Positions 1 through 8,404 of a stretch of DNA of 39,136 bases are shown in pieces. Each line of letters opens with the position of its first letter. Position 1 is the stretch's first letter. The notes below the pieces were generated by a model. The model was not told the origin of the DNA and ran no database searches. It worked only from the letters and a program-made list of their open reading frames with translations. Made by a program: the position numbers and the translations under genes. This DNA comes from Acidimicrobiia bacterium. GTDB taxonomy: Bacteria; Actinomycetota; Acidimicrobiia; Spongiisociales; ZC4RG35. The stretch spans positions 1 through 39,136 of the forward strand of contig WFOA01000100.1 in assembly GCA_015488325.1 (NCBI GenBank). The letters are read 5' to 3'.

Positions 1-1
1 G

Positions 2-352
2 GCGGGCTCGTGGGCCGTTCCCGGCGGGAAGGTGCGGTGGGGCGAGACGATGCGGGAGGCCGCGCGCCGTGAGACCCGGGAGGAGACCGGCATCGACGTC
101 GATGTCGGGGACGTCGTCTGGGTGGGCGACGCGATCGGGCCGGGCGACCCTCCCGCCTGGCATTACACCCTCGTCGATTTCCGGGCCACCCCGGTCGGGG
201 GGCGTCTCGTCGCCGGGGACGACGCCGCCGAGGTGGCGTGGGTGACCCTGTCGGAGGCTCGCCACCTCCCCCTCACCCCCACGATGCCCGATCTGCTCGA
301 CGCCCTCGACGACACGGCGAAGGCGGACCGGGAGGTCGAAGATGACGGCTGA
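2..352 (+). CDS. Nudix hydrolase (5' end cut by window edge)
   Basis: The frame is open from the first bases of the window, so the true start lies outside it. A complete Nudix box is visible near the left edge: GGKVRWGE, seven residues, then RETREETGI, which fits G-x5-E-x7-REUxEExGU. This motif binds divalent metal and hydrolyses nucleoside-diphosphate-linked substrates. The visible part is 116 residues. The downstream strand segment [10 protein letters not shown] and the ending are typical of short MutT/ADP-ribose-type Nudix proteins, but the substrate cannot be read from this. The last 11 bases overlap the start of the M20 peptidase gene, so the two are probably cotranscribed. An internal GTG at 32 would delete the first glycine of the Nudix box and is not the start. 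Confidence 0.85.
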   Translation, partial: AGSWAVPGGKVRWGETMREAARRETREETGIDVDVGDVVWVGDAIGPGDPPAWHYTLVDFRATPVGGRLVAGDDAAEVAWVTLSEARHLPLTPTMPDLLDALDDTAKADREVEDDG

Positions 353-1679
353 CGTCGTGGAGCTCTGCCGTCGGCTCATCCAGAACGCCTGCGTCAACGA
401 CGGCACCCCCCACAGCGGGCACGAATGGCGCAGCGCCGAGACCATCTCCGACTTCTTCGGCAGGGGCGGGGAGGTGTTCGAACCGGCACCGGGACGCCGG
501 TCGGTCGTCTACCGGGTGCCCGGACGCGACCCGGGTGCTCCCCGGCTCATGCTGATGGGGCACATCGACGTCGTACCCGTCAACGAGGAGGGATGGTCGG
601 TGGATCCCTTCGGAGGGGAGGTCCTCGACGGGTTCCTGTGGGGACGGGGCGCGGTGGACATGCTGAACCTCACCGCGGCGATGGCGGTGGTGTTCAAGCC
701 GTACCTCACCGGCGAGCGGGACCCCCTCCCCGGCGACCTCCTCTACCTGGCCGTAGCGGACGAGGAGGCGGCCGGCCGGTTCGGGGCGCAACCCCTGGTG
801 GCCGAACGCTGGGACCTGGTGGGATGTGAGTACCTGCTCACCGAGATCGCCTACCCGCCGATCGACGTGGGCGGTGAGCGGCGCTATCCGGTGTCGGTGG
901 GCGAGAAAGGACCCTTCTGGACCGTGTTGCGGACGACGGGGACCCCCGGCCACGGCAGCCAGCCCTACGGGCGGGAGAACGCCCTCGCCTCCCTCACCGA
1001 AGGGGTCGCAGGGCTGTTCCGCACGCCGCCGCCGGTGGCGATCACCCCGATCTGGGAAGAGTTCGTCCGGGCTCTGGGGCTTCCCCAGGACCAGACCGAG
1101 GCCCTCTGCGACCCGGACCGGGTGGACGCTGAGATCGAGCGGCTGGCCGTCGACGACCTGCGATGGGCCTCCTACGTCCACGCCTGCACCCACATGACGG
1201 TGAGCCCCAACGTCCTCGAAGGCGGGACGAAGGCCAACGTCATCCCCGACCGGGCCGAAGCCCAGGTGGACATCCGGGCGTTGCCCGGCATGGACCGCGC
1301 CGACGTGGATCAGCATCTCCGCAAGGCGCTGGGCGCGGCCGGCGACCGGGTCGAGCTGGTCCCGGTGGCGGACCACGTCGCCAACTGGTCTCCCCGGCCG
1401 AACCCGCTGTGGCAGGCGGTGGTCGACGCCACCGAAGACCTCACCGGCTCCCGCGCCGTCGTGCCCACCCTGATGCCCGCCACCACCGACGCCCGGTTCT
1501 TCCGGGACCGGGGAACGATCGCCTACGGGGCGGGCCTGTTCGACACGTCGATCCGATTCGCCGACTTCCTCGCCATGTTCCACGGCAACGACGAGCGGAT
1601 CTCGGTGGCCTCCCTCGAGAACACCGTCAACTTCCTCGAACGGACCTTGGAGCGGTTCGCCGAGGCCGTCCGGCCATGA
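342..1679 (+). CDS. M20-family metallopeptidase
   Basis: A 445-residue zinc hydrolase of the M20 family (dipeptidase / ArgE / DapE / carboxypeptidase relatives). The metal ligands are in order: GHIDVVP (first His, with its catalytic Asp two residues on), GRGAVDM (bridging Asp), ADEEAAG (catalytic Glu and metal Glu), LTEIA (third acidic site), and a late FHGNDE His. The middle part, from about [10 protein letters not shown] to VDIRALPG, looks like the dimerisation lid domain. No signal peptide is visible, so it is probably cytoplasmic. The length fits the family (about 400-470). It starts 11 bases inside the Nudix gene and its stop overlaps the HAD start as ATGA, indicating a coupled operon. 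The substrate (dipeptide, acylated amino acid or other) is not determinable here. Confidence 0.93.
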   Translation: MTADVVELCRRLIQNACVNDGTPHSGHEWRSAETISDFFGRGGEVFEPAPGRRSVVYRVPGRDPGAPRLMLMGHIDVVPVNEEGWSVDPFGGEVLDGFLWGRGAVDMLNLTAAMAVVFKPYLTGERDPLPGDLLYLAVADEEAAGRFGAQPLVAERWDLVGCEYLLTEIAYPPIDVGGERRYPVSVGEKGPFWTVLRTTGTPGHGSQPYGRENALASLTEGVAGLFRTPPPVAITPIWEEFVRALGLPQDQTEALCDPDRVDAEIERLAVDDLRWASYVHACTHMTVSPNVLEGGTKANVIPDRAEAQVDIRALPGMDRADVDQHLRKALGAAGDRVELVPVADHVANWSPRPNPLWQAVVDATEDLTGSRAVVPTLMPATTDARFFRDRGTIAYGAGLFDTSIRFADFLAMFHGNDERISVASLENTVNFLERTLERFAEAVRP

Positions 1680-2434
1680 CCGGCACCGTGATCTGCGACC
1701 TCGACGGGGTCGTGTACCGGGGTGACGTGGGGATCCCCGGGGCAGGGGAGGCGCTGAGGCGCCTCGAAGACGACGGTTGGCGCATCCTGTTCTGCACGAA
1801 CAACTCGACCCGCACCAAGCAGGCGGTGGCCCGCCGGATCGGCGAGCTGAGCGGTTACCCGGCGACGGCCGGCCAGGTGGTGGGCTCGGCCGAGGCGGCG
1901 AGCACCCTGCTGGCCCCCGAGCGTCCCCCCACGTACGTGCTCGGCGGTGACGGCATCCGTGAGGCCCTCGCCACGGCAGGCATCCCCGAGGTCCCCGACG
2001 CCACCCGGGCCGGGGCGGTGGTGGTGGGGCTGGCGACCGACTGCGACTACCCGATGCTGGCGGCCGCCGCCGGAGCCGTGCGCCGCGGGGCCCGCCTGGT
2101 GGCGACCAACACCGACCCGACCTATCCGGCGGCCGACGGCTTGCGTCCCGGGGCCGGGGCGATCGTCGCCGCGGTGGAGACGGCGGCGGAACGTCGAGCG
2201 GAAGTGGCGGGCAAGCCCTACGAGCCGATCCGGCGTCTCCTTCGCGAACGGGTCGGGGACGGAGCGGTCTGGGTGGTCGGCGACCGTGAAGACACCGACC
2301 TGGAGTTGGCCAGGGCGGAGGGATGGAAGGCGGCGCTGGTCCTCACCGGGGCGACCACGTCGGCCGACGAACTGACCGCAGAGGCGGACCTCGTCCTCGA
2401 CTCTCTCGCCGACCTTCCCGCTCACATCGGGTAG
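1676..2434 (+). CDS. HAD-superfamily IIA phosphatase (NagD / p-nitrophenyl phosphatase type)
   Basis: A 252-residue HAD hydrolase. Motif I is DLDGVVY, with nucleophile Asp8 and acid/base Asp10. Motif II sits in FCTNNSTRT, a hallmark of the IIA cap class. The motif III lysine is in GKPYEPI, and motif IV is VVGDREDTDLELA. Members dephosphorylate small phosphoesters; family knowledge does not fix a substrate. The ATG overlaps the M20 stop (ATGA). As I recall the M. tuberculosis map, the syntenic gene is Rv1692, a HAD phosphatase upstream of nadK and recN, so this is probably its orthologue. The 3' end overlaps the convergent rhomboid gene by 13 bases (2422-2434). Confidence 0.93.
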   Translation: MTGTVICDLDGVVYRGDVGIPGAGEALRRLEDDGWRILFCTNNSTRTKQAVARRIGELSGYPATAGQVVGSAEAASTLLAPERPPTYVLGGDGIREALATAGIPEVPDATRAGAVVVGLATDCDYPMLAAAAGAVRRGARLVATNTDPTYPAADGLRPGAGAIVAAVETAAERRAEVAGKPYEPIRRLLRERVGDGAVWVVGDREDTDLELARAEGWKAALVLTGATTSADELTAEADLVLDSLADLPAHIG

Positions 2435-3201
2435 AGGCGGGTCCTCGTCCGCCGGGTCCGGGCGAGGAAGCGGCGACGGTTGGCTGCCGCGTACAGCATC
2501 CCGGCCAGGAACCCGGCGACGTGGGCCTCCCAGGCGATGTTCGTCTGCGCGCCCGCCAGGAGGAACTGTCCGGCGAGCCAAAAGACGAGGAACGTCGCCG
2601 CCGGCAACACGAAGGGAAGGAAGAAGAACGGGGGGACGATCGTCACCACCTCGGCGGAGGGGTAGAGGATCAGGTAGGCGCCCATCACCCCTGCGATGGC
2701 CCCCGATGCCCCGACGACGGGTACCGTCGAGCCGGGGTTGAGGAGGATGTGGCCGAAGGCGGCGATGACGCCGGTACCCAGGTAGAAGATCAGATACCGG
2801 AGATGACCGAGGGCGTCTTCGACGTTGTTGCCGAAGATCGCCAGGACCCAGAGGTTGCCGAACAGGTGGGCGAAGCCGCCGTGGAAGAAGATCGAGGCGA
2901 CGATCGCCCAGAACACGTTCTTGTCTGGGAACACCGCCGGTCCCGGGTCGGGGGAGCAGCGTCCGGTGCGGATCTCCTCGATGGTGAGGGGCTCGCCGGT
3001 GAGGACCTCACAGGGGATGGCCGCCTCGGCGTAGAGGAACCGCTCGCCCGCGTCCGGGGCGGAAGGCTGTACGAAGAAGAACACGTAGACGGCGGCGGCG
3101 ATGATCCCGTAGGTGACCCACGGGGTGCGGATCGACGGGTTGACGTCGCGGATCGGCAGCAAGACGCGTTCACCGGGCTCGGGGGGCGATAATGGTCCCA
3201 T
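2422..3201 (-). CDS. Rhomboid-family intramembrane serine protease
   Basis: A 259-residue polytopic membrane protein. The catalytic serine is Ser166 in GASGAIAG, and the partner histidine is His227 in AHVAGF. The conserved L1/TM2 signature HGGFAHLFGNLWVL begins at residue 107. The hydrophobic segments are consistent with the six-TM bacterial rhomboid core. An extracytoplasmic loop at residues 45-95 carries two cysteines (64 and 82) that could pair. The C-terminus is a short Arg-rich tail. ATG at 3201 was chosen because the conserved LLPIRDVNP stretch follows at residue 14; the open frame continues upstream but only antisense to other genes. The start codon overlaps that of the divergent 65-aa gene. 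The substrate is unknown. Confidence 0.93.
   Translation of the reverse strand: MGPLSPPEPGERVLLPIRDVNPSIRTPWVTYGIIAAAVYVFFFVQPSAPDAGERFLYAEAAIPCEVLTGEPLTIEEIRTGRCSPDPGPAVFPDKNVFWAIVASIFFHGGFAHLFGNLWVLAIFGNNVEDALGHLRYLIFYLGTGVIAAFGHILLNPGSTVPVVGASGAIAGVMGAYLILYPSAEVVTIVPPFFFLPFVLPAATFLVFWLAGQFLLAGAQTNIAWEAHVAGFLAGMLYAAANRRRFLARTRRTRTRLYPM
3188..3193 (+). promoter_or_regulatory. Candidate -10 element GATAAT, leaderless
   Basis: GATAAT matches TATAAT at five of six positions. It lies exactly 6 bases before the ATG at 3200, so transcription would start on or beside the start codon. No clear -35 hexamer is seen. The element lies inside the 5' end of the rhomboid gene on the other strand. Confidence 0.6.
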
Positions 3202-3397
3202 GGATACTACGCAGCACGAGCGTCCCGACGCGACCGCGCCGACCGTACGGCGAGGTTCGGAAGGCGAAGCGGCGGAGGCGCTCGAAGGGGAGATCGACGA
3301 GATCGCCGGTCTCGACCCGGCCGACGCCGAAGCACGGGTGGCCGAACTGACCGATCGGCTCGCCGCCCTCCTCGACGCCGACGGGGGCGGGGACTGA
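3200..3397 (+). CDS. Small acidic conserved-type protein (65 aa), function unknown
   Basis: A 65-residue, strongly acidic, Glu/Ala/Asp-rich protein. The segment from about residue 20 to 58 (AAEALEGEIDEIAGL, then AEARVAELTDRLAALL) is likely helical, possibly two helices or a short coiled coil. It has no cysteines and no membrane segment. I do not recognise a domain. Position suggests an equivalent of M. tuberculosis Rv1693, a small hypothetical protein between the HAD phosphatase and nadK genes. ATG at 3200 is chosen over an in-frame start further upstream because a -10-like GATAAT ends 6 bases before it. Exonuclease VII small subunit was considered, but the diagnostic pattern is absent. Confidence 0.72.
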   Translation: MDTTQHERPDATAPTVRRGSEGEAAEALEGEIDEIAGLDPADAEARVAELTDRLAALLDADGGGD

Positions 3398-3477
3398 ACC
3401 CGTCGGCCCCGTCGGGTACGGTGAGGCGGCCCGGGCCTCCGGGAGGAGCCCGCGCCGTGTCTGTTCGGGAGTGACCG

Positions 3478-4293
3478 ATGAAGCTGGGTGTGATCGTCAA
3501 CGAGGAACGGCCGGCGGCCCTCGCATTCGCCGAGCGGCTCGTCGACGCCGCCCGACGGCGCGGACTGGGTGTCGTCGCCGAAGGGGAGGACGTCCCGGGG
3601 GACGACTGGGAGGGCGAACAGGTCGATCTGGTGGTGGCCGTCGGCGGCGACGGGACGGTGCTGCGGGCCGCCCAACGGGCCCTCGACTTCGAAGTTCCCG
3701 TCTTCGGTTTCAACCTGGGGACGGTCGGCTTCTTGGCCGAGGCCGAACCCGAAGACCTCGAGCCGGTCCTCGACCGGATCGCCTCGGGCGAGGTCAGGGT
3801 GATGCCCCGCATGACGTTGGAGGCGACCACCTCGCAAGGGACGGTGGGCTACGGCGTGAACGACGTGGTCATCGAGAAGATCGAGAGTCAACGCCTGGTC
3901 GCCCTCGACGTCGTCATCGACGGGACGGACTTCCTCACCTACCGGGCCGACGGGGTGGTGATCGCCACGCCGACCGGTTCGACCGCCTATTCGTTCTCGG
4001 CGGGTGGGCCGCTCATCGATCCCGAGATCGAAGCGATTGCGGTCACCGCCGTCGCCCCCCACGCCCTGTTCGACCGGACCATCGTCCTGTCACCGACGGC
4101 GCGGATCCGCTGCACGGTGATCGCCGACCGTCCGGTACAGGCCAGCGTCGACGGGAGGGAGCTGGGTCATCTCGGCGCGGGAGGCTGGGTGGACGTCCGC
4201 CGAGGGTCCCGGTCGGTCGGGTTCGTCACCTTCGACCACGAGACCTTCCCCCGGCGAGTTCGGGACCGGCTGGGTTTGGGCCATGCTGGATGA
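3478..4293 (+). CDS. nadK: NAD kinase
   Basis: A 271-residue ATP-NAD kinase that phosphorylates NAD to NADP in the cytoplasm. The phosphate-binding GGDGT is at residues 56-60. NDVVIEK and the glycine-rich DGVVIATPTGSTAYSFSAGG region (NAD site) follow, and the length is normal. ATG at 3478 is preceded by GGGAG at about -9. A TANNNT-type element (TACGGT, 3417-3422) could be its -10, giving a leader of about 50 bases. The end overlaps recN by 11 bases, the same nadK-recN coupling as in mycobacteria. In M. tuberculosis tlyA sits immediately upstream; here that place is empty. Confidence 0.97.
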   Translation: MKLGVIVNEERPAALAFAERLVDAARRRGLGVVAEGEDVPGDDWEGEQVDLVVAVGGDGTVLRAAQRALDFEVPVFGFNLGTVGFLAEAEPEDLEPVLDRIASGEVRVMPRMTLEATTSQGTVGYGVNDVVIEKIESQRLVALDVVIDGTDFLTYRADGVVIATPTGSTAYSFSAGGPLIDPEIEAIAVTAVAPHALFDRTIVLSPTARIRCTVIADRPVQASVDGRELGHLGAGGWVDVRRGSRSVGFVTFDHETFPRRVRDRLGLGHAG

Positions 4294-5875
4294 ACTGATC
4301 GTCTCCAACCTGGGGGTGATCCGCCACGCCCGGATCTGCCCGGGTCGCGGGCTGGTGGTGATCACCGGCGAGACCGGGGCGGGCAAGACGCTGCTGCTCG
4401 GAGCCCTGCGGCTCCTCACCGGCTCGGCCGCCCGCCTCGACATGGTCGGACCCTTCGGCGACGAAGCGGTCGTGGAGGGACGGTTCGTCATCGACGGGGA
4501 CGAGGTGGCGGCATCGCGGCGGATGACGAAAGAACGCAGCCGCGCCTACCTCGACGGCCACGTCGTGTCCGCCGGCGCGTTGGAGCGGGCGACGGCGGGA
4601 CTCACCGAGATCGTGGCCCAGCACGACCAGCTGTCGCTCACCCGGGCCGCCTCCCTGCGGAGGATCCTCGACCGCCGTCTCGACGACACCGGCGCGGCGG
4701 TCCTCGCCGAGTACCGGCAGGCATGGTCGGCGCTGGTCGAGGCTCGGGCGAAGGCGGAGGCCCTGGGCGGCGACCGGACCGCCCTGGAACGGGAACTCGA
4801 CATTGCTCGCCATCAGGCCGCAGAGATCGACGATGCCGGTTTCGCTCCTGGAGAGGACGAACGCTTGGAGACCGAAGTCCGTCGACTTCGTCACGCCGCC
4901 GAGCTGATGGCGGGCCTGGCCGAGGTCGGTGAGGCGGTCGAACGGGCGGGCGACGCCCTGGCCGAGGCGATCGGCCACACCCGGCGTCTGACCCGACTCG
5001 ACCCCGCCCTCGCCGATCTCGCGCGGCACCTGGAGGGGGCAGAAGTGGAGACGGGCGAGGCGGCGGCTGCGGTGAGGAGCCACGTCGAAGGACTCGACGT
5101 CGACCCTGCCCATGCCGAAGAGGTCGAAGGCCGGCTCCGGCTCCTCGGGGATCTCCGACGGAAATACGGCCCCACCCTCGCCGACGTCCTCGCGTTCGGT
5201 GAACGCGCCGCCGCCCGCGCCGCCGAACTCGGGCGCCTCTTGGACCAGGCCGACGAGATCGCCGCCGAACTCGCCCGGGCCGAGGCGGAGACCGTCGAGG
5301 TGGGGGAGCGGCTCCGCCGTGCCCGGCGCTCTGCCGCCGCCCGGATCGTCGAAGAGGCCGTCGGCCACCTGCGTGACCTCGGCTTCTCCGACCCGGTCGT
5401 GGAGATCACATTGGAGGAGGCGGCTCCCGGCCCCGACGGTGCGGACCGTCCCCGGCTGGCGTTCGCCTCCGATGCCCGTCTCGACCCGGGGGAGGTCGGG
5501 CGGGTCGCCTCCGGTGGGGAGCTGAGCCGACTCGTCCTCGCCCTTCGGCTGGCCGGAGGGTCGGCGGACGCCCCCACGGTCGTGTTCGACGAGGTCGACG
5601 CCGGGGTGGGTGGTGCCACCGCCCTCACCCTCGGACGGAAGCTGGCGGCCGTCGCCGAACGGGTCGCCCAGGTCCTCGTCGTCACCCATCTCCCCCAGGT
5701 GGCGGCGTTCGCCCACCGCCACTTCGTCGTCGAACGGGACGGGAACGAGGCGACGGTTCGTCTCGTCGCCGGCGAGGAGCGGCTGGCCGAACTCACCCGG
5801 ATGCTGGCCGGCATGCCCGACAGCGGCCACGGCCGGGAGGCGGCGGCGGAACTGTTGGCCCTGGCAGGTCGATGA
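4283..5875 (+). CDS. recN: DNA repair protein RecN
   Basis: A 530-residue SMC-like ATPase for double-strand-break repair. Walker A is GETGAGKT at residues 29-36. Long Ala/Glu/Arg-rich coiled-coil arms follow, broken by a centre near residues 240-300. The C-terminal ATPase half has the signature ASGGELSRLVLALRL, Walker B TVVFDEVDAGVGG, and the VVTHLPQVAAFA switch. The length is slightly under the usual 550-570. It is coupled to nadK by an 11-base overlap. No LexA-type operator is visible upstream, as expected for an internal operon gene. Confidence 0.97.
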   Translation: MLDELIVSNLGVIRHARICPGRGLVVITGETGAGKTLLLGALRLLTGSAARLDMVGPFGDEAVVEGRFVIDGDEVAASRRMTKERSRAYLDGHVVSAGALERATAGLTEIVAQHDQLSLTRAASLRRILDRRLDDTGAAVLAEYRQAWSALVEARAKAEALGGDRTALERELDIARHQAAEIDDAGFAPGEDERLETEVRRLRHAAELMAGLAEVGEAVERAGDALAEAIGHTRRLTRLDPALADLARHLEGAEVETGEAAAAVRSHVEGLDVDPAHAEEVEGRLRLLGDLRRKYGPTLADVLAFGERAAARAAELGRLLDQADEIAAELARAEAETVEVGERLRRARRSAAARIVEEAVGHLRDLGFSDPVVEITLEEAAPGPDGADRPRLAFASDARLDPGEVGRVASGGELSRLVLALRLAGGSADAPTVVFDEVDAGVGGATALTLGRKLAAVAERVAQVLVVTHLPQVAAFAHRHFVVERDGNEATVRLVAGEERLAELTRMLAGMPDSGHGREAAAELLALAGR

Positions 5876-5968
5876 GGCGACGGTGGCGATAGGCTCTAGC
5901 CGACGATGATCCACCACCGCCAGGCGAACGAAGAAGACGCCGCCGGGCGTTCGAACGAGGAGCGACCG

Positions 5969-6751
5969 ATGCGCCACGTCCGCGTCAGCAACCAGCCCCC
6001 GGTCACGACCATCACCCTGGCCCGGCCCGAACGTCGCAACGCCCTCAGCCTCGCGATGATGGGAGAGCTCATCGAGGCGTTCCGTTCGGTGCCCGCCGAT
6101 TCCCAGGTCGTCGTCGTGCGTGGCGAAGGGCCGGCGTTCTCGGCCGGCCACGATCTGTCCGAGATGGTCGGGCGGGACCCGGGCTTCTACCAGCGTCTGT
6201 TCGACGTCTGCACCCAGATGATGGAGACGATCCACCGCATCCCCCAGCCGGTCATCGCCCGGGTCCACGGCGTCGCCACCGCCGCCGGATGTCAGCTCGT
6301 CGCCTCGTGTGACCTGGTCGTCGCCGCCGACGTCGCCACCTTCGCCACCCCCGGAGTGAAGATCGGTCTGTTCTGCTCGACTCCGATGGTCCCCATCTCA
6401 CGGGCGGTCGGGCGCAAACGTGCCCTGGAGATGCTGCTGACGGGCGAACCGATATCGGCGGAGACCGCCCAGGCCTGGGGTCTGGTGAACCGGGTGGTCC
6501 CCGCCGACGCGTTGGACGCCGAAGTGGATCGGCTCGTCGCCCAGATCACGCGGTACAGCCCGACGGTCATCGGGATCGGCAAAGAGGCCTTCTACTCCCA
6601 GATCGAGCTGGACGAGCATCGTGCCTACGACCTCACCAAGGCGGTCATGTCGTCCAACGCGTCCCTCGCCGATGCCCAAGAGGGGATGTGTGCGTTCTTG
6701 GAGAAGCGGACACCGACATGGCAGACGCCCGTGAGCGGAGAGGAGGGCTGA
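5969..6751 (+). CDS. Enoyl-CoA hydratase/isomerase-family protein (ECHDC3-like)
   Basis: A 260-residue crotonase-fold protein. The oxyanion-hole motifs are FSAGHDL and the ATAAGCQLVASCDL/FATPGVKIGLFCST block. The last two closely resemble the ECHDC3 branch as I know it. The C-terminus (EGMCAFLEKRTPTW) is the usual hydratase trimerisation tail. ATG at 5969 is preferred because GAGGAG lies 7 bases upstream and the family N-terminus begins there; an in-frame ATG at 5906 would add 21 atypical residues. The gene lies one base before the acyl-CoA ligase gene, so the pair probably activates and processes an acyl-CoA. Hydratase activity itself is uncertain, because catalytic glutamates are not conserved in all members. 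Confidence 0.9.
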   Translation: MRHVRVSNQPPVTTITLARPERRNALSLAMMGELIEAFRSVPADSQVVVVRGEGPAFSAGHDLSEMVGRDPGFYQRLFDVCTQMMETIHRIPQPVIARVHGVATAAGCQLVASCDLVVAADVATFATPGVKIGLFCSTPMVPISRAVGRKRALEMLLTGEPISAETAQAWGLVNRVVPADALDAEVDRLVAQITRYSPTVIGIGKEAFYSQIELDEHRAYDLTKAVMSSNASLADAQEGMCAFLEKRTPTWQTPVSGEEG

Positions 6752-6752
6752 C

Positions 6753-8351
6753 ATGGAACGGGTCGACGTCACCGCGTTGACACCGCTGTTGTTCCTCGAA
6801 CGGAGCGCCGACGTGTTCGGGGATCGGGACGCCATCGTCTACGGCGACCGGCGACTCACCTACCGGGAGATGGCGGCCGAAGCCACCCGGCTGGCGAACG
6901 CATTGGAGGCTTCGGGGATCGGGCCGGGTGACCGGGTCGCCTACCTCATGCCGAACCTGCCCGAGATGCTCGTCGCCCACTTCGGGGTCCCCCTCGCCCA
7001 GGCGGTGCTGGTCGCCATCAACACCCGCCTCTCGGGCGGCGAGATCGAATACATCCTCCGCCATTCCGGTGCCCGGCTCCTGGTGGTCGACTCCGAGCTG
7101 TATCCGGTGGTGGCCGACCACGTGGGCGCCTGCCCGGAGCTCGCCGAGGTGGTCACGGTCGACGACACCGGCCGGGGCCGCACCGACGGGACCACCCCGT
7201 ACGGGAACCTGCTGGAACGGGGCGACACGACCCCTCGTCCCTGGCGGGTCCCCGATGAGCTCCAGCCGATCTCCATCAACTACACGTCGGGAACGACGGG
7301 CCGTCCGAAGGGCGTCATGTACACCCACCGCGGCGCCTACCTGAACGCCCTCGGGGAAGTGATCCACTCCCACCACGACAGCGACAGCGTGTACCTGTGG
7401 ACCCTGCCCATGTTCCACTGCAACGGTTGGTGCACCACCTGGGGCGTCACCGCCGTGGGAGGGCGCCATCTCTGCCTCCGGGCGGTGGATCCGGGACTGG
7501 TGTGGAAGCTCATCCGAACCGAAGGGGTGACTCACCTGAACGCCGCCCCCACGGTGCTGATCTCCCTGGCGAACCATCCCGACGCCTCCCCGGTGGAGGG
7601 AGGACTCACCGTCACCACCGCCGGGGCGCCTCCGAGCCCCACCATCATCGCCCAGATGGAGCAGCTCGGCGCCCGGATCGTCCACGTCTACGGACTCACG
7701 GAGACGTACGGTCCCTACACCGTCTGCGAATACCAAGATGGCTGGCTCCGCCTGGATCCGGGCGAACGGGCCCGGCTCCTGGCCCGCCAGGGAGTCGCCT
7801 TCATCGGCGCCGACCCGATCAGGGTCGTCGACGAGCACATGCGCGACGTCCCCCGAGACGGAGAGACGATGGGCGAGGTGGTGATGCGGGGCAACAACGT
7901 GATGGCCGGTTACTACGCCGATCCCGAAGCCACCGAACGGGCGTTTCGGGGTGGGTGGTTCCACTCCGGGGACCTCGCCGTCTGGCATCCGGACGGTTAC
8001 ATCGAGCTGCGTGACCGCGCCAAGGACATCATCATCTCGGGCGGCGAGAACATCTCGACGATCGAAGTCGAACAGGCGGTCATGTCCCACCCGGCGGTGC
8101 TCGAAGCTGCGGTGGTGGCGATGCCCCACGACCACTGGGGGGAACGCCCCAAGGCGTTCGTCGTCCTGAAACCCGGCGAGGCGGCCGAGCCGGCCGACAT
8201 CATCGACCACGTCCGGGATCGGCTCGCCCATTTCAAAGCCCCCGACGAAGTGGAGATCGTCGACGAGCTCCCGAAGACGTCGACGGGAAAGATCCAGAAG
8301 TTCGTGCTGCGGGAGCAGGTCTGGGAAGGGCGGGAGACGCGGATCAACTGA
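6753..8351 (+). CDS. Acyl-CoA synthetase / AMP-dependent ligase
   Basis: A 532-residue ANL-superfamily ligase that adenylates a carboxylic acid and transfers it to CoA. The P-loop [11 protein letters not shown] is at about residues 177-187. The aromatic [11 protein letters not shown] motif, the hinge region [31 protein letters not shown], and the catalytic Lys513 in TSTGKIQK follow. The block [18 protein letters not shown] is typical of the medium-chain acyl / DmdB-like branch, so the substrate is probably a short- to medium-chain or substituted acid (inference). A GAGGAGGG ribosome-binding site precedes ATG 6753. It is cotranscribed with the hydratase-like gene. This pair separates recN from pyrG. 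Confidence 0.95.
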   Translation: MERVDVTALTPLLFLERSADVFGDRDAIVYGDRRLTYREMAAEATRLANALEASGIGPGDRVAYLMPNLPEMLVAHFGVPLAQAVLVAINTRLSGGEIEYILRHSGARLLVVDSELYPVVADHVGACPELAEVVTVDDTGRGRTDGTTPYGNLLERGDTTPRPWRVPDELQPISINYTSGTTGRPKGVMYTHRGAYLNALGEVIHSHHDSDSVYLWTLPMFHCNGWCTTWGVTAVGGRHLCLRAVDPGLVWKLIRTEGVTHLNAAPTVLISLANHPDASPVEGGLTVTTAGAPPSPTIIAQMEQLGARIVHVYGLTETYGPYTVCEYQDGWLRLDPGERARLLARQGVAFIGADPIRVVDEHMRDVPRDGETMGEVVMRGNNVMAGYYADPEATERAFRGGWFHSGDLAVWHPDGYIELRDRAKDIIISGGENISTIEVEQAVMSHPAVLEAAVVAMPHDHWGERPKAFVVLKPGEAAEPADIIDHVRDRLAHFKAPDEVEIVDELPKTSTGKIQKFVLREQVWEGRETRIN

Positions 8352-8390
8352 GCCGCGGTGAGGGTGTCCGTCTCCGCACCGGGGCCGTGC

Positions 8391-8396
8391 TACGGT
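8391..8396 (+). promoter_or_regulatory. Candidate -10 element TACGGT before pyrG
   Basis: TACGGT ends 8 bases before the GTG at 8405. Transcription would begin within about two bases of the start codon, so the pyrG mRNA would be effectively leaderless. No convincing -35 is seen. Confidence 0.5.
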
Positions 8397-8404
8397 GGGG
8401 TCCC

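Noticed and set aside
273-1583. 436-residue open frame on the - strand opposite the M20 peptidase gene
   Set aside because: Composition is Gly/Arg/His/Asp-rich without motifs, and the + strand frame has complete M20 metal ligands. It is a shadow of high-GC codon structure.
3200-3397. Possible exonuclease VII small subunit (xseB)
   Set aside because: Length and helical look are similar, but the typical EEAL-LE-IV-LE-G pattern is missing and no xseA is nearby.
4226-6268. 680-residue open frame on the - strand opposite recN
   Set aside because: No domain signatures; recN and nadK are unmistakable on the other strand.
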